Positions 8,742 through 17,481 of a stretch of DNA of 64,000 bases are shown in pieces (within the stretch, counting starts at the first letter, position 1; each line of letters opens with the position of its first letter). The position numbers were made by a program, and so were the translations under genes. The notes beneath the pieces were generated by a model. It was not told where the DNA came from. It saw only the letters and a program-made list of their open reading frames with translations, and did no database searches. The stretch comes from an uncultured Tateyamaria sp. (GTDB taxonomy: Bacteria; Pseudomonadota; Alphaproteobacteria; Rhodobacterales; Rhodobacteraceae): the NCBI RefSeq assembly GCF_947503415.1, contig NZ_CANNDS010000005.1:186001-250000 (forward strand). The letters run 5' to 3'.

Positions 8742-9733
8742 GGGTTCGTGAGGACCACTTTGCCGCGCACTTTTCGATCCGCGATCAGGGCCAACGCCTG
8801 TGCCGCGTCCTGCATGGAAAAGCTGGCAGAGATGCGTGGCTTGACCAAACCTTTGCCGTACATGTCAAAGAGGTCTTTGATGTTCTGTGCGTGGCCCGCC
8901 GGATCCTTGTAGATGGATGCCCCCCAGAACACACCGACAATCTGGCAGGACTTCAACAGGGTCAGATTCAGCGGAATCGCGGGGATACCGGCAGGGAAGC
9001 CCACAACGAGAAATCGACCGCCCCATGCCATCGAGCGGATCACCGGTTCCGCATAGTCTCCGCCAACAGCGTCGTAGGCGACGTGCACGCCGTCCGGTCC
9101 TGCGGCCTTCTTGATTTCACCCGACAGCGCCTTTTGAGCGTCGCGATCCATGTCGCGGGGATAGATGATTGTCTCATCTGCACCCAAATCCCGGCAGAAA
9201 TCAGCCTTGTCCTGCGAGCTGACAGCCGCGATGACCTTGGCCCCGGTCGCCTTGCCCAGTTCGATGGCGGCCGCGCCGACGCCGCCCGCAGCCCCTAGGA
9301 TCAACAGCGTCTCACCTGATTTCAGTTCACCACGATCCTTCAGCGCGTAATGGGACGTACCGTAGGTGAAGATAAAGCACGCCGCTTCGTCGAAGGGCAT
9401 GCCATCCGGGATTTTCACGCACGCTGTTGCCGCCGTGCAGAGATGAGTGGTGAAACCGCCAAAGCCCGTCATTGCAAGCACGCGGTCCCCTTCGATCAAG
9501 GTTGTGACGCCCTCGCCGACAGCCTCCACAATGCCCGATACCTCGCCGCCCGGCGCAAAGGGACGGGGTGGCTTCATCTGATACAGGTCGCGGATGATCA
9601 GTGTGTCGGGGAAGTTTACGCCCGCCGCCTTGACCGCAATCCTGACCTCGCCTTTCTTCGGCTCAGGCGTTGGCCCTTCCGTCCATTCCAGCGTTTCCGG
9701 TCCACCGGGGGCGGTGCTGAGCATTGCGTGCAT
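8738..9733 (-). CDS. NADPH:quinone oxidoreductase-like MDR protein
   Basis: A 331-aa zinc-independent quinone reductase / crotonyl-CoA-reductase-like MDR enzyme. It has the GVNFPDTLII segment, a GEVSGIVEAVGEGV block and the NADPH-binding LGAAGGVGAAAIELGKATGA. The start ATG at 9733 has a GGGAGGA ribosome-binding site; a longer frame to 9793 is less likely. Divergently placed to the acyl-CoA gene block starting at 9872, with which it may share a control region. Confidence 0.88.
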   Translation of the reverse strand: MHAMLSTAPGGPETLEWTEGPTPEPKKGEVRIAVKAAGVNFPDTLIIRDLYQMKPPRPFAPGGEVSGIVEAVGEGVTTLIEGDRVLAMTGFGGFTTHLCTAATACVKIPDGMPFDEAACFIFTYGTSHYALKDRGELKSGETLLILGAAGGVGAAAIELGKATGAKVIAAVSSQDKADFCRDLGADETIIYPRDMDRDAQKALSGEIKKAAGPDGVHVAYDAVGGDYAEPVIRSMAWGGRFLVVGFPAGIPAIPLNLTLLKSCQIVGVFWGASIYKDPAGHAQNIKDLFDMYGKGLVKPRISASFSMQDAAQALALIADRKVRGKVVLTNP

Positions 9734-9871
9734 ATCGGGTCCTCCCACCCATGACGTTACGGCAGGGGTGCAATGCACGTGCCTTTGTCTCATCCTGCAG
9801 TTGAGGATACGGTGCTGTAAAGCGGCGCAGCGCGCGACGTTACGGTAGCGGGCATGCGGGAGGAGAACGCC

Positions 9872-10696
9872 ATGGACCCCAAGACACTGTTTTCATTGGA
9901 TGGAAAGGTGGCTCTGGTCACCGGGGGCGCCACAGGCATCGGGCGGATGGCCGCCACTGGGCTGATGATGGCGGGTGCGCGTGTGCTGATCGCCAGCCGC
10001 AAGGGGGACGCTTGCGAGGCTGTCGCGGCAGAACTGAACGCCATGGACGGGCCAGGGTCCGTCGAAGGCTTCGCCGGAGATGTTGGCAGCGAAGAGGGCA
10101 TCGCCGCTTTGGTCAAGGATGTGTCCGAACGCACGGACAAGCTGCACATCGTGATGAACAATTCGGGTGTCACATGGGGCGCGCCCATGGGGCAATTTCC
10201 CCATGCCGCATGGGAAAAGGTCATGAATGTGAATGTGGCCGGGTTGTTTCATCTGACGCAATCATTGCTTCCCATCCTGATGAAAAGCGCGACGCCGGAT
10301 GATCCCGCCCGGGTTGTGAATGTCGGGTCGGTCATGGGTGATGCGCCTTTGGGCGACGGCGCCTATTCCTACGCTGCATCCAAGGCCGCAGTGCTGCACA
10401 TGACCAAGATCATGGCCAAGGAACTGGCACCGTACCACATCACCGTCAATGCGCTGGCGCCGGGGCCTTTCGTGTCCAAGATGACGGCCTTTGCCACCGC
10501 GGACGAGGATATGCGCGACAAGGTTGGCGCGGACGTGCCTCTGGGGCGTGTCGGGCGGGATGAAGATATTGCGGGCTGCATGCAGTTTTTGTGCGGGCAG
10601 GGCGGCGCGTATCTGACGGGCGCAATTCTGCCGGTGTCAGGGGGCATTCAGGTGATGTCCGGCCCGAACCTGTTCCGCGCGGCCTTGGAGGGATGA
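9872..10696 (+). CDS. SDR-family oxidoreductase
   Basis: Classical short-chain dehydrogenase of 274 aa: NAD(P)-binding TGGATGIG near residue 16, NNSG, and catalytic YSYAASK. The ATG at 9872 is preceded by GGAGGAG and fits better than the in-frame ATG at 9854. First gene of a plus-strand block of acyl-CoA metabolism; its stop overlaps the start of a second SDR. Probably a 3-hydroxyacyl-CoA or alcohol dehydrogenase; the substrate is not determinable. Confidence 0.9.
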   Translation: MDPKTLFSLDGKVALVTGGATGIGRMAATGLMMAGARVLIASRKGDACEAVAAELNAMDGPGSVEGFAGDVGSEEGIAALVKDVSERTDKLHIVMNNSGVTWGAPMGQFPHAAWEKVMNVNVAGLFHLTQSLLPILMKSATPDDPARVVNVGSVMGDAPLGDGAYSYAASKAAVLHMTKIMAKELAPYHITVNALAPGPFVSKMTAFATADEDMRDKVGADVPLGRVGRDEDIAGCMQFLCGQGGAYLTGAILPVSGGIQVMSGPNLFRAALEG

Positions 10697-11577
10697 TCCG
10701 ATTTGACGATCAGGTCGCTTTGGTCACGGGCGCGGGGGCAGGATTGGGTCGGAGCCACGCGCTGGGGCTGGCCGACCGGGGTGCCCGCGTGGTCATCAAC
10801 GATATGGGCGACCCAACTGATGTCGCGGCAGAGATCGAAGCCGCAGGTGGTCAGGCCATGGCAGTGTCGGCCAATGTTTCCGATGCGAACGCCGTCGCGT
10901 CGATGGTTGCGCAGATCATGGACCGCTGGGGTCGCATCGATGTTCTGATCAACAATGCCGGCATTTTGCGCGACAAGACGTTCGCCAAAATGGATATGGA
11001 CGACTTTGCCAAGGTCATCGATGTGCACCTTTTGGGCACTGCGCTGTGCTGTCATGCCGTGTGGCCGATCATGAAAACGCAAGGCTATGGGCGCATTGTC
11101 CTGACTGCATCAGGATCGGGGCTATACGGTAATTTCGGCCAGGCCAATTACGGGGCCGCCAAGGCCGGTATGGTTGGGCTGATGAATGTCCTGCATCTTG
11201 AGGGCGCGCGGGACGACATACGCGTGAACACCCTTGCGCCCACCGCTGCAACCGCGATGACAGAAGGATTGTTGCCACAGGCCGCGTTGGCGCTTTTGCA
11301 GCCGGAAACCATCACGCCGGGTGTACTTTATCTGGTCAGCAAGGACGGACCCAGCCGCACCATCCTGTCGGCGGGCGGCGGTACCTTTGCCGTGACACGC
11401 ATTACCGAAACCCAAGGTGCCTTGATCGAGGACGACATAACACCCGAGGCCGTGGCAGATCGTTGGGCCGACGTCATCGACCCATCCGGTGCTGAGCCGT
11501 TGGAAAACGCCTTTGCCCAGACCCGTAAATACGCCCTACGCGCCGCCAAGGCCAAAGGCATCACGCTTGACTGGTAG
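10693..11577 (+). CDS. SDR-family (3R)-hydroxyacyl-CoA dehydrogenase-like
   Basis: A 294-aa SDR resembling the dehydrogenase part of peroxisomal multifunctional enzyme 2: TGAGAGLGRSHALGLADRGA, NNAGILRDKTFAKM, catalytic Ser in TASGSG and NYGAAKAG. It has an extra C-terminal part of about 40 residues after the SDR core. The ATG overlaps the preceding stop (ATGA). With the neighbouring thiolase it could catalyse the last two steps of a beta-oxidation-like cycle. Confidence 0.88.
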   Translation: MIRFDDQVALVTGAGAGLGRSHALGLADRGARVVINDMGDPTDVAAEIEAAGGQAMAVSANVSDANAVASMVAQIMDRWGRIDVLINNAGILRDKTFAKMDMDDFAKVIDVHLLGTALCCHAVWPIMKTQGYGRIVLTASGSGLYGNFGQANYGAAKAGMVGLMNVLHLEGARDDIRVNTLAPTAATAMTEGLLPQAALALLQPETITPGVLYLVSKDGPSRTILSAGGGTFAVTRITETQGALIEDDITPEAVADRWADVIDPSGAEPLENAFAQTRKYALRAAKAKGITLDW

Positions 11578-11591
11578 GTGTCTATGCTCCT

Positions 11592-11652
11592 TTCCTTCAT
11601 CTTGCCAGATAAACTTCGGGGTCTGGGGCAGCGCCCCGGTTCCGCATTCTCC
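11592..11652 (+). repeat. Dispersed palindromic repeat, copy 1
   Basis: A CTTCATCTTGCCAGATAAAC segment is followed by CGGGGTCTGGGGCAGCGCCCCGG, whose core stem is GGGGC (11625-11629) with GCCCC (11633-11637). A second copy with the same layout (CTTCTTCTGGCTGAAAATAT, then a GGGGGC-AGA-GCCCCC hairpin) lies at 16429-16486. Both lie just 3' of genes. I know this pattern as a recurrent 3'-end element in Rhodobacterales genomes; it may terminate transcription. Confidence 0.6.
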
Positions 11653-11673
11653 AACTGAAAAGGACGCCTGAAC

Positions 11674-12870
11674 ATGCGCGACGCCGTCATCGTATCCACC
11701 GCCCGCACCCCTATTGGCAAAGCGTATCGCGGAGCCTTCAACGCAACGACGCCGCAGGCCTTGGCCGCACACGCCATCGAAAACGCCGTTGGCCGGGCTG
11801 GCGTCGAGGGCGCCGAAGTGCAGGACGTCGTCCTTGGTGCGGCACTGCAACAGGGACATTCTGCCAGCAACATCGCGCGCCAGGCCGCAATACGCGCAGG
11901 CCTACCGGTAACGGTGGCGGGCATGAGCCTTGATCGCCAATGTGCGTCCGGCATGATGGCGATCGCAGCAGCGTCAAAGCAAGTTGTGCTGGATGGCATG
12001 GATGTTGTTGTAGGGGGTGGGGTTGAAAGCGTGTCCATGGTCCAGACACCCGAGATGCGTGCGCATGCTGATCCGAGGCTCAAATCCGAAAAGCCCGAGA
12101 TCTACATGACAATGCTGGAAACCGCGGAGACTGTTGCTGCCCGGTACGGTGTAAGCCGCGAGGCACAGGATCGATATGCCGTGCAATCGCAGGAACGGAC
12201 CGCCGCCGCCCAAGACGCCGGAAAGTTCGACGACGAGATCGTGCCGCTGACCACCGTGATGAAGTTTCAGGACAAGGAAACCAAGGCGATCTCAGAACAC
12301 GAGGTGACGCTTGAAAAAGACGAGGGCAACCGACCGGGTACGACCTATGAGAATGTCGCAGGGCTGAAGCCCGTTTTCGCGAATGGTATTCATGTGGAGC
12401 AAGGCGAATACATCACTGCGGGCAACGCGTCTCAATTGTCAGACGGTGCGTCAGCCGCGGTCGTGATGGAGGCATCGCTGGCTGAGAAGAAGGGCCTTGA
12501 CCCATTGGGGCGCTGCGTCGGTGTCATGGCGGCGGGATGTGAGCCCGACGAAATGGGCATTGGGCCTGTTTTCGCGGTGCCAAAGTTGCTGGAAGCACAT
12601 GATTTGAAAATGCACGATATCGGACTGTGGGAGCTGAACGAGGCGTTCGCCGTCCAAGTCCTGTATTGTCGTGACACGCTGGGCATTCCGGATGAGCTGC
12701 TGAACGTAAATGGCGGCGCTATTTCCATTGGTCACCCTTACGGTATGTCCGGCGCGCGCATGGTCGGGCACGCCTTGATCGAAGGCAAGCGGCGCGGTGC
12801 CAAACATGTCGTCTGCACGATGTGCGTGGGCGGTGGTATGGGCGCTGCTGGTCTGTTCGAGGTGCTTTGA
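11674..12870 (+). CDS. Acetyl-CoA acetyltransferase / 3-ketoacyl-CoA thiolase
   Basis: Thiolase of 398 aa. The nucleophilic Cys lies in [13 protein letters not shown] (about residue 92), the catalytic His in [17 protein letters not shown] and the second Cys in [13 protein letters not shown] near the C-terminus. It follows the SDR pair by 96 bp, in which the palindromic repeat lies. Probably cleaves the 3-ketoacyl-CoA made by the upstream SDR; it could also work in the condensing direction. Confidence 0.94.
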   Translation: MRDAVIVSTARTPIGKAYRGAFNATTPQALAAHAIENAVGRAGVEGAEVQDVVLGAALQQGHSASNIARQAAIRAGLPVTVAGMSLDRQCASGMMAIAAASKQVVLDGMDVVVGGGVESVSMVQTPEMRAHADPRLKSEKPEIYMTMLETAETVAARYGVSREAQDRYAVQSQERTAAAQDAGKFDDEIVPLTTVMKFQDKETKAISEHEVTLEKDEGNRPGTTYENVAGLKPVFANGIHVEQGEYITAGNASQLSDGASAAVVMEASLAEKKGLDPLGRCVGVMAAGCEPDEMGIGPVFAVPKLLEAHDLKMHDIGLWELNEAFAVQVLYCRDTLGIPDELLNVNGGAISIGHPYGMSGARMVGHALIEGKRRGAKHVVCTMCVGGGMGAAGLFEVL

Positions 12871-12937
12871 CCGTGATGTGCATCGGCGTTTTCGAAGAAA
12901 CGAACGGTAGAAAAAATGGTCAGAAGGCGCGTGGATC

Positions 12938-13936
12938 ATGGATATGAGCGTTGACGCACGTTTGCCTGCCGCGTTGAGAGGGCTGCGCATCCCTATGATT
13001 GCGGCACCCTTGTTCATCATCTCCGTGCCGGAACTGGTGATTGCGCAGTGCAAGGCCGGGATTGTTGGCTCTTTTCCCGCATTGAACGCGCGCGAGAGTG
13101 ATGGCGAGCCGCCTTTGCTCGACACATGGCTGACGCAGATATCCGAAGAATTGGACCGGCATAACCAGGCCAATCCCGACAAACCTGCCGCACCCTTTGC
13201 CGTCAACCAGATCGTGCACAGGTCAAACGCAAGGTTGGACCGTGATCTGGAAATCTGCGCGCGCCACAAGGTGCCAATCTGGATCACATCGTTGGGCGCG
13301 CGGGTTGAGGTCAACGAGGCCGCGCATTCCTGTGGCGGTGTCGTATTGCACGATATCATCAACAACACCTTTGCCCGCAAGGCCATTCAGAAGGGCGCTG
13401 ATGGATTGGTCGCCGTGGCCGCTGGCGCTGGTGGGCATGCTGGCCAGCAATCGCCCTTTGCCCTGATCCGCGAAATCCGCGAGTGGTTTGACGGACCGCT
13501 TGCCTTGTCCGGTGCAATTGCCACCGGGGAAGCCTTGCTTGCTGCGCGTGCCCTGGGGGCGGATTTTGGCTATGTTGGCTCGCCCTTTATCGCGACCACA
13601 GAAGCGAACGCAGTGCAGGGCTACAAGGATATGATCGTGGACAGCGGAGCGGAGGATATCGTTTACTCGTCGCTGTTCACCGGCGTATCGGGCAACTACC
13701 TGCGCGGCTCGGTGGAGGCGGCGGGTATGGATCCAGACGACTTGCCAGAGGCCGACGCGTCATCCATGAACTTCTCCTCCGGATCGTCAAAGCCGAAGGC
13801 CTGGAAGACAATCTGGGGATCGGGGCAGGGGATCGGGGCGGTGCGCTCCGTTGGTCTCGCCGCTGAAGTCGTCGACCGTATCGCACGCGAGTATAGGGCC
13901 GCAGGTGCGCGTTTGGCGCAAGATTTTGAGGTTTAA
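12938..13936 (+). CDS. Nitronate monooxygenase (2-nitropropane dioxygenase-like)
   Basis: FMN TIM-barrel protein of 332 aa. It opens with LRIPMIAAPLFIISVPELVIA and has GGHAGQQSPFALI (phosphate-binding/active-site His block), ALGADFGYVGSPFIAT and a C-terminal SGQGIG. Such enzymes oxidise alkyl nitronates such as propionate-3-nitronate, but many homologues in acyl-CoA clusters have unknown roles. ATGs at 12938 and 12944 are both possible starts. It is separated from the next gene by one base. Confidence 0.85.
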   Translation: MDMSVDARLPAALRGLRIPMIAAPLFIISVPELVIAQCKAGIVGSFPALNARESDGEPPLLDTWLTQISEELDRHNQANPDKPAAPFAVNQIVHRSNARLDRDLEICARHKVPIWITSLGARVEVNEAAHSCGGVVLHDIINNTFARKAIQKGADGLVAVAAGAGGHAGQQSPFALIREIREWFDGPLALSGAIATGEALLAARALGADFGYVGSPFIATTEANAVQGYKDMIVDSGAEDIVYSSLFTGVSGNYLRGSVEAAGMDPDDLPEADASSMNFSSGSSKPKAWKTIWGSGQGIGAVRSVGLAAEVVDRIAREYRAAGARLAQDFEV

Positions 13937-13937
13937 C

Positions 13938-14966
13938 ATGGATACGCAGACGTTGGACACGGACGCTGTCGCCGCGTTTCTCAAGGACAAGTTGCCGGGG
14001 TTCGACGGCGCAGTCGTCGCCACGAAGTTCGCAGGTGGTCAGTCCAACCCGACATTTCTTCTGGAGACAGGGGCCGGGAACTACGTTCTTCGACGCAAAC
14101 CACCCGGGCAGTTGCTAAAATCTGCCCATGCCGTGGATCGTGAATTCCGTGTTCAAAAGGCGCTTTATGGCTCTGATGTGCCCGTCGCCAAGGTGCATGT
14201 CTTGTGCGAGGATGCGGCGATCATCGGGTCGGACTTTTACGTCATGGATCATGTGCCAGGGCGCAACTTCAATGAACCGACGATGGAAGGACTTGAGACC
14301 GCCGACCGCACTGCGGTGATCAATGACATGAACCGCGTTTTGGCCGCCTTGCACGAGGTCGATGTCGAAAAGGTCGGTCTTGCAGACTACGGACCGCCCG
14401 GTCACTACCTTGAGCGGCAGGTCGGACGCTGGTCCAAGCAATACCGGGCATCCGAAACGCAAGACATACCGGCAATGAACGCGCTTATCGAACGTCTGCA
14501 AGCCGATATGCCCGACGACGATGGACAGCGAACTTTGGTCCATGGCGATTACCGTATCGACAACATGATTTTCGAGGTGGACGGCACACGATGTCTGGCC
14601 GTTCTGGATTGGGAGCTGAGTACGATTGGCCACCCCTATGCCGATCTCGCCTCGGTGATCATGCAGTGGCAATTGCCTGCCGGGCCTGAGGGCCGCGGTT
14701 TGATGGGCGTGGACCGTGCGGCATTGGGCTTGCCATCTGACGAGGCGTTTGTCGCCGCGTATTGCGAACGCCGCGGCTTAGAGCGCGTGGACCGGTTTGG
14801 TTTCTACGTGGCTTTTTGCTTTTTCCGGATGGGCGCGATCATCCAAGGCGTCCTAAAACGTGCCTTGGACGGAAATGCATCAAATCCGAAACGTGCCATG
14901 CAGCTTGGTGCCTTTGTTCCAGTGTTTGCGGACAATGGGCTGAAGGCGCTGAAAACGGATAAATAA
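13938..14966 (+). CDS. ACAD10/11-like phosphotransferase
   Basis: Aminoglycoside-phosphotransferase-fold kinase of 342 aa. It has GGQSNPTFLLETGAGNYVLRRKPPG (nucleotide-binding part), catalytic VHGDYRIDNMIF and the metal-binding LDWELSTIGHPYADLA. In the related human ACAD10/11 proteins this kinase domain phosphorylates 4-hydroxyacyl-CoA so that the hydroxyl can be removed; the acyl-CoA context here fits such a role. The ATG at 13938 follows the NMO stop directly. Confidence 0.85.
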   Translation: MDTQTLDTDAVAAFLKDKLPGFDGAVVATKFAGGQSNPTFLLETGAGNYVLRRKPPGQLLKSAHAVDREFRVQKALYGSDVPVAKVHVLCEDAAIIGSDFYVMDHVPGRNFNEPTMEGLETADRTAVINDMNRVLAALHEVDVEKVGLADYGPPGHYLERQVGRWSKQYRASETQDIPAMNALIERLQADMPDDDGQRTLVHGDYRIDNMIFEVDGTRCLAVLDWELSTIGHPYADLASVIMQWQLPAGPEGRGLMGVDRAALGLPSDEAFVAAYCERRGLERVDRFGFYVAFCFFRMGAIIQGVLKRALDGNASNPKRAMQLGAFVPVFADNGLKALKTDK

Positions 14967-15047
14967 CAAAGATATAAATGTTGTGGTAGATGTATCACAT
15001 TAAGCCCAACCGGCGCTCGGCGCCGCGTCGCCCGGATTCAACCTAGA

Positions 15048-15088
15048 CGCTTGACTTATCCTGTGCCTGTGCAACGCTGGACTTATCC
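15048..15088 (+). repeat. Direct repeat upstream of the liv operon
   Basis: CGCTTGACTTATCC (15048-15061) recurs as CGCTGGACTTATCC (15075-15088), 27 bp apart, 13 of 14 bases equal. It lies 62-102 bp before the substrate-binding protein start, where a promoter would be expected; the first copy contains a -35-like TTGACT. It may be an operator, but no regulator is encoded next to it. Confidence 0.4.
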
Positions 15089-15149
15089 CGCCTCCTGATC
15101 TGGTCCGAAAGAGGCCACGTGGGCGGACAGCGTTCTAGGGAGGAACATC

Positions 15150-16394
15150 ATGCGCACCACAACCATGCTGGGGCTGACCACGGCCCTTACCCTTGCAGCC
15201 AGCGCATTTGCCGCTGGTGCCGACACCATCAAAATTGCCTTTATCGACCCGCTGAGCGGCCCTTTTGCGGGGACCGGCACAAACGGTTTGCATCAGTATG
15301 AATTTGCCGCCGAAGAGCTTGTGAACAAACAAGGCGGCGTGCTGGACGGCGACATGTTCGAAATTGTCGCGTTCGACAACAAGATCAGCCCGAAAGAGTC
15401 GTTGATCCAACTGCAGGTCGCCATCGATCAAGGCATACGCTATATCGCCCAAGGCAACAGCTCGGGTGTCGCAAACGCGCTGACCGAAGCCATCTCGAAG
15501 CACAATCGGCGCAACCCGGATGATCGGGTGCTGTTCCTGAACTATTCTGCGGTTGATCCCGCTCTGACAAACGACAAGTGCAACTTCTGGCATTTCCGCT
15601 TCGACGCGAATGCGGACATCAAGATGGATGCGCTGACGGATGTGATTGCGGCCGATGACAACATCGAAAAGGTGTATGTCATTGGTCAGGACTACTCATT
15701 CGGCAAGGCTGTCGCCGCGGCAGCGGTTCGGTTCCTTGGTGAAAAACGTCCTGACATCGAAATTGTCGGCAACGAGCTTCATCCAATCGGGAAAGTGAAG
15801 GATTTCACACCCTACGCGCGCAAGATCATGGCGTCTGATGCCGATGCGATCATCACAGGCAATTGGGGGGCCGACATGGTTGGCCTTGGCCGGTCAGTGT
15901 TGGAAAATGGGTATACCGGCCCGTTGTATACCTACTACGCCGCCGCCGATGGCATCACAGCCGCTTTTGGTGACGCTGGTGTGGGGTCGCTAAAGCTGGT
16001 GGCCGAAGGGCAAATCAACCCGCCGGTCAATGACCGCGCAGCTGCGTATTATGAAGCCTTCAAGGCAAAATACCCGGATGGCAATATCAGTCAGGCCCGC
16101 ATCACCAATGTGATCGAAATGCTGGCCAAAGCCATCAACGAGGCGGGGACAGCAGACGACGTTGTTCCAGTCGCCTACGCCCTTGCGGGAATGGAGCATG
16201 AAAGCCTCTGGGGGACGCAGCTAAAGATGCGGGAAAGTGATCACCAGATCATTCAAGACGTGCATATTCATGCGCACACAAATGACGGTGTGACCTTCGA
16301 CTACGACAATTCCGGATTCGGCCTCAAAGTCGACAGCACAGTGACCATGGCTGCAGCGGACAGTCCGACGACCTGCAAGATGCGTCGCCCCTGA
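15150..16394 (+). CDS. HAAT ABC transporter substrate-binding protein
   Basis: Periplasmic leucine-binding-type receptor of 414 aa with a Sec signal peptide (hydrophobic stretch to AFA about residue 24) followed by the typical mature start IKIAFIDPLSGPFAGTG. Type I periplasmic-binding-fold features include NSSGVANALTEA and GNWGADMVGLGRSVLENG. It heads a complete transporter operon with LivH, LivM, LivG and LivF. Ligand unknown; the neighbouring acyl-CoA genes suggest a carboxylate or amino acid whose breakdown they encode. Confidence 0.92.
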   Translation: MRTTTMLGLTTALTLAASAFAAGADTIKIAFIDPLSGPFAGTGTNGLHQYEFAAEELVNKQGGVLDGDMFEIVAFDNKISPKESLIQLQVAIDQGIRYIAQGNSSGVANALTEAISKHNRRNPDDRVLFLNYSAVDPALTNDKCNFWHFRFDANADIKMDALTDVIAADDNIEKVYVIGQDYSFGKAVAAAAVRFLGEKRPDIEIVGNELHPIGKVKDFTPYARKIMASDADAIITGNWGADMVGLGRSVLENGYTGPLYTYYAAADGITAAFGDAGVGSLKLVAEGQINPPVNDRAAAYYEAFKAKYPDGNISQARITNVIEMLAKAINEAGTADDVVPVAYALAGMEHESLWGTQLKMRESDHQIIQDVHIHAHTNDGVTFDYDNSGFGLKVDSTVTMAAADSPTTCKMRRP

Positions 16395-16402
16395 AGCAAA
16401 AT

Positions 16403-16432
16403 GGGCAGGGTCGCCATGATCCTGCCCCTTCT
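16403..16432 (+). terminator. Hairpin after the substrate-binding protein gene
   Basis: GGGCAGG (16403-16409) pairs with CCTGCCC (16421-16427), 11-nt loop, followed by CTTCTTC. The location after a receptor gene and before the permease genes fits an attenuator that leaves the receptor in excess, as is common for binding-protein operons. The absence of a clean T-run makes efficiency uncertain. Confidence 0.5.
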
Positions 16433-16486
16433 TCTGGCTGAAAATATCCCGGGGGTTTGGGGGCAGAGCCCCCATTCCAGAACACT
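16429..16486 (+). repeat. Dispersed palindromic repeat, copy 2
   Basis: Second copy of the element at 11592: a CTTCTTCTGGCTGAAAATAT segment, CCCGGGGGTT, then the perfect hairpin TGGGGGC-AGA-GCCCCCA at 16458-16474. It sits between the receptor and permease genes, immediately after a hairpin, so receptor and permease mRNA levels may differ. Confidence 0.6.
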
Positions 16487-16524
16487 CACAGTGTCGCGTA
16501 AGCGTCCATTGGATCACACCTGAT

Positions 16525-17481
16525 ATGGATCTCATCCTCGTCAACCTGATCGACGGCCTAGTGACAGGCCTTTTGCTCTTCATGCTGTCGGCAGGTCTGA
16601 CGCTCATCTTTTCAATGATGGGCGTGCTGAACTTCGCGCATGCGAGCTTTTACATGTTGGGGGCGTATTTCGCCTTTCAGATCAGCCTGTATCTTGGGTT
16701 CTGGATGGGACTGCTGATTGCGCCGCTGGCAGTGGGCGTCATGGGGGCAGGGGTCGAACGCTACGGGCTCAGGCGCGTTCACCAATATGGGCATGTCCCC
16801 GAACTGATCTTTACCTTCGGTCTTGCCTTGTTGATCGAGGAACTGGTCCAGTTCATCTGGGGCAAGAACCAGATGCCGTATTCCACGCCCGAAATCCTGC
16901 AATTCACCGCATTCTCCATCGCGGGCAATTCCATCCCCGCCTACAAGATATTCATGATCTTCATCTCGATCGCGATCTTCATCGGGCTGCTCTACGTGCT
17001 GACCCGCACCCGCGTTGGGATGATTATTCAAGCGGCCCTGACCTACCCAAAGACGGTTGAAGCGTTGGGACACAACGTACCATTGATATTCATGGGTGTG
17101 TTCGGCGTCGGTACAGCGCTTGCTGGCGTGGCGGGGGTTATCGCCGGTCCGGTTCTGGGCACCTTTCCGGGCATGGCCTTTGTCCTTGGGTCCATTGTGT
17201 TTGTCACGATCGTCATCGGCGGGCTTGGCAGTCTCTGGGGCGCGCTGGTGGCGTCGTTGCTGATCGGATGGATCACCACCTTTTCCAAGGCCTACAATTT
17301 GCGGATGGAGGACGTGTTGACAGGGCTGGGCTTCACGAAACCTGAACCGATCTGGGACAGCGCGTGGCGTGATTTATGGTCGATCACAAGTCCGCAGATC
17401 GCTGACATTCTCCCGTATATCCTGATGGTGCTGATCCTGATTTTCCGCCCCTACGGTCTGTTTGGAAAGCGTGACGCATGA
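16525..17481 (+). CDS. livH: HAAT ABC transporter permease LivH
   Basis: Inner-membrane permease of 318 aa with multiple hydrophobic segments. It shows the LivH signatures GLLLFMLSAGLTLIFSMMGVLNFAHASFYMLGAY near the N-terminus and GGLGSLWGALVASLLIG towards the C-terminus. Its stop overlaps the start of livM by 4 bp. Gene name reflects family, not proven leucine transport. Confidence 0.93.
   Translation: MDLILVNLIDGLVTGLLLFMLSAGLTLIFSMMGVLNFAHASFYMLGAYFAFQISLYLGFWMGLLIAPLAVGVMGAGVERYGLRRVHQYGHVPELIFTFGLALLIEELVQFIWGKNQMPYSTPEILQFTAFSIAGNSIPAYKIFMIFISIAIFIGLLYVLTRTRVGMIIQAALTYPKTVEALGHNVPLIFMGVFGVGTALAGVAGVIAGPVLGTFPGMAFVLGSIVFVTIVIGGLGSLWGALVASLLIGWITTFSKAYNLRMEDVLTGLGFTKPEPIWDSAWRDLWSITSPQIADILPYILMVLILIFRPYGLFGKRDA

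Noticed and set aside
12451..13386. Minus-strand frame of 311 codons opposite the thiolase and NMO genes
   Set aside because: Antisense to well-conserved motifs on the plus strand; no domain.
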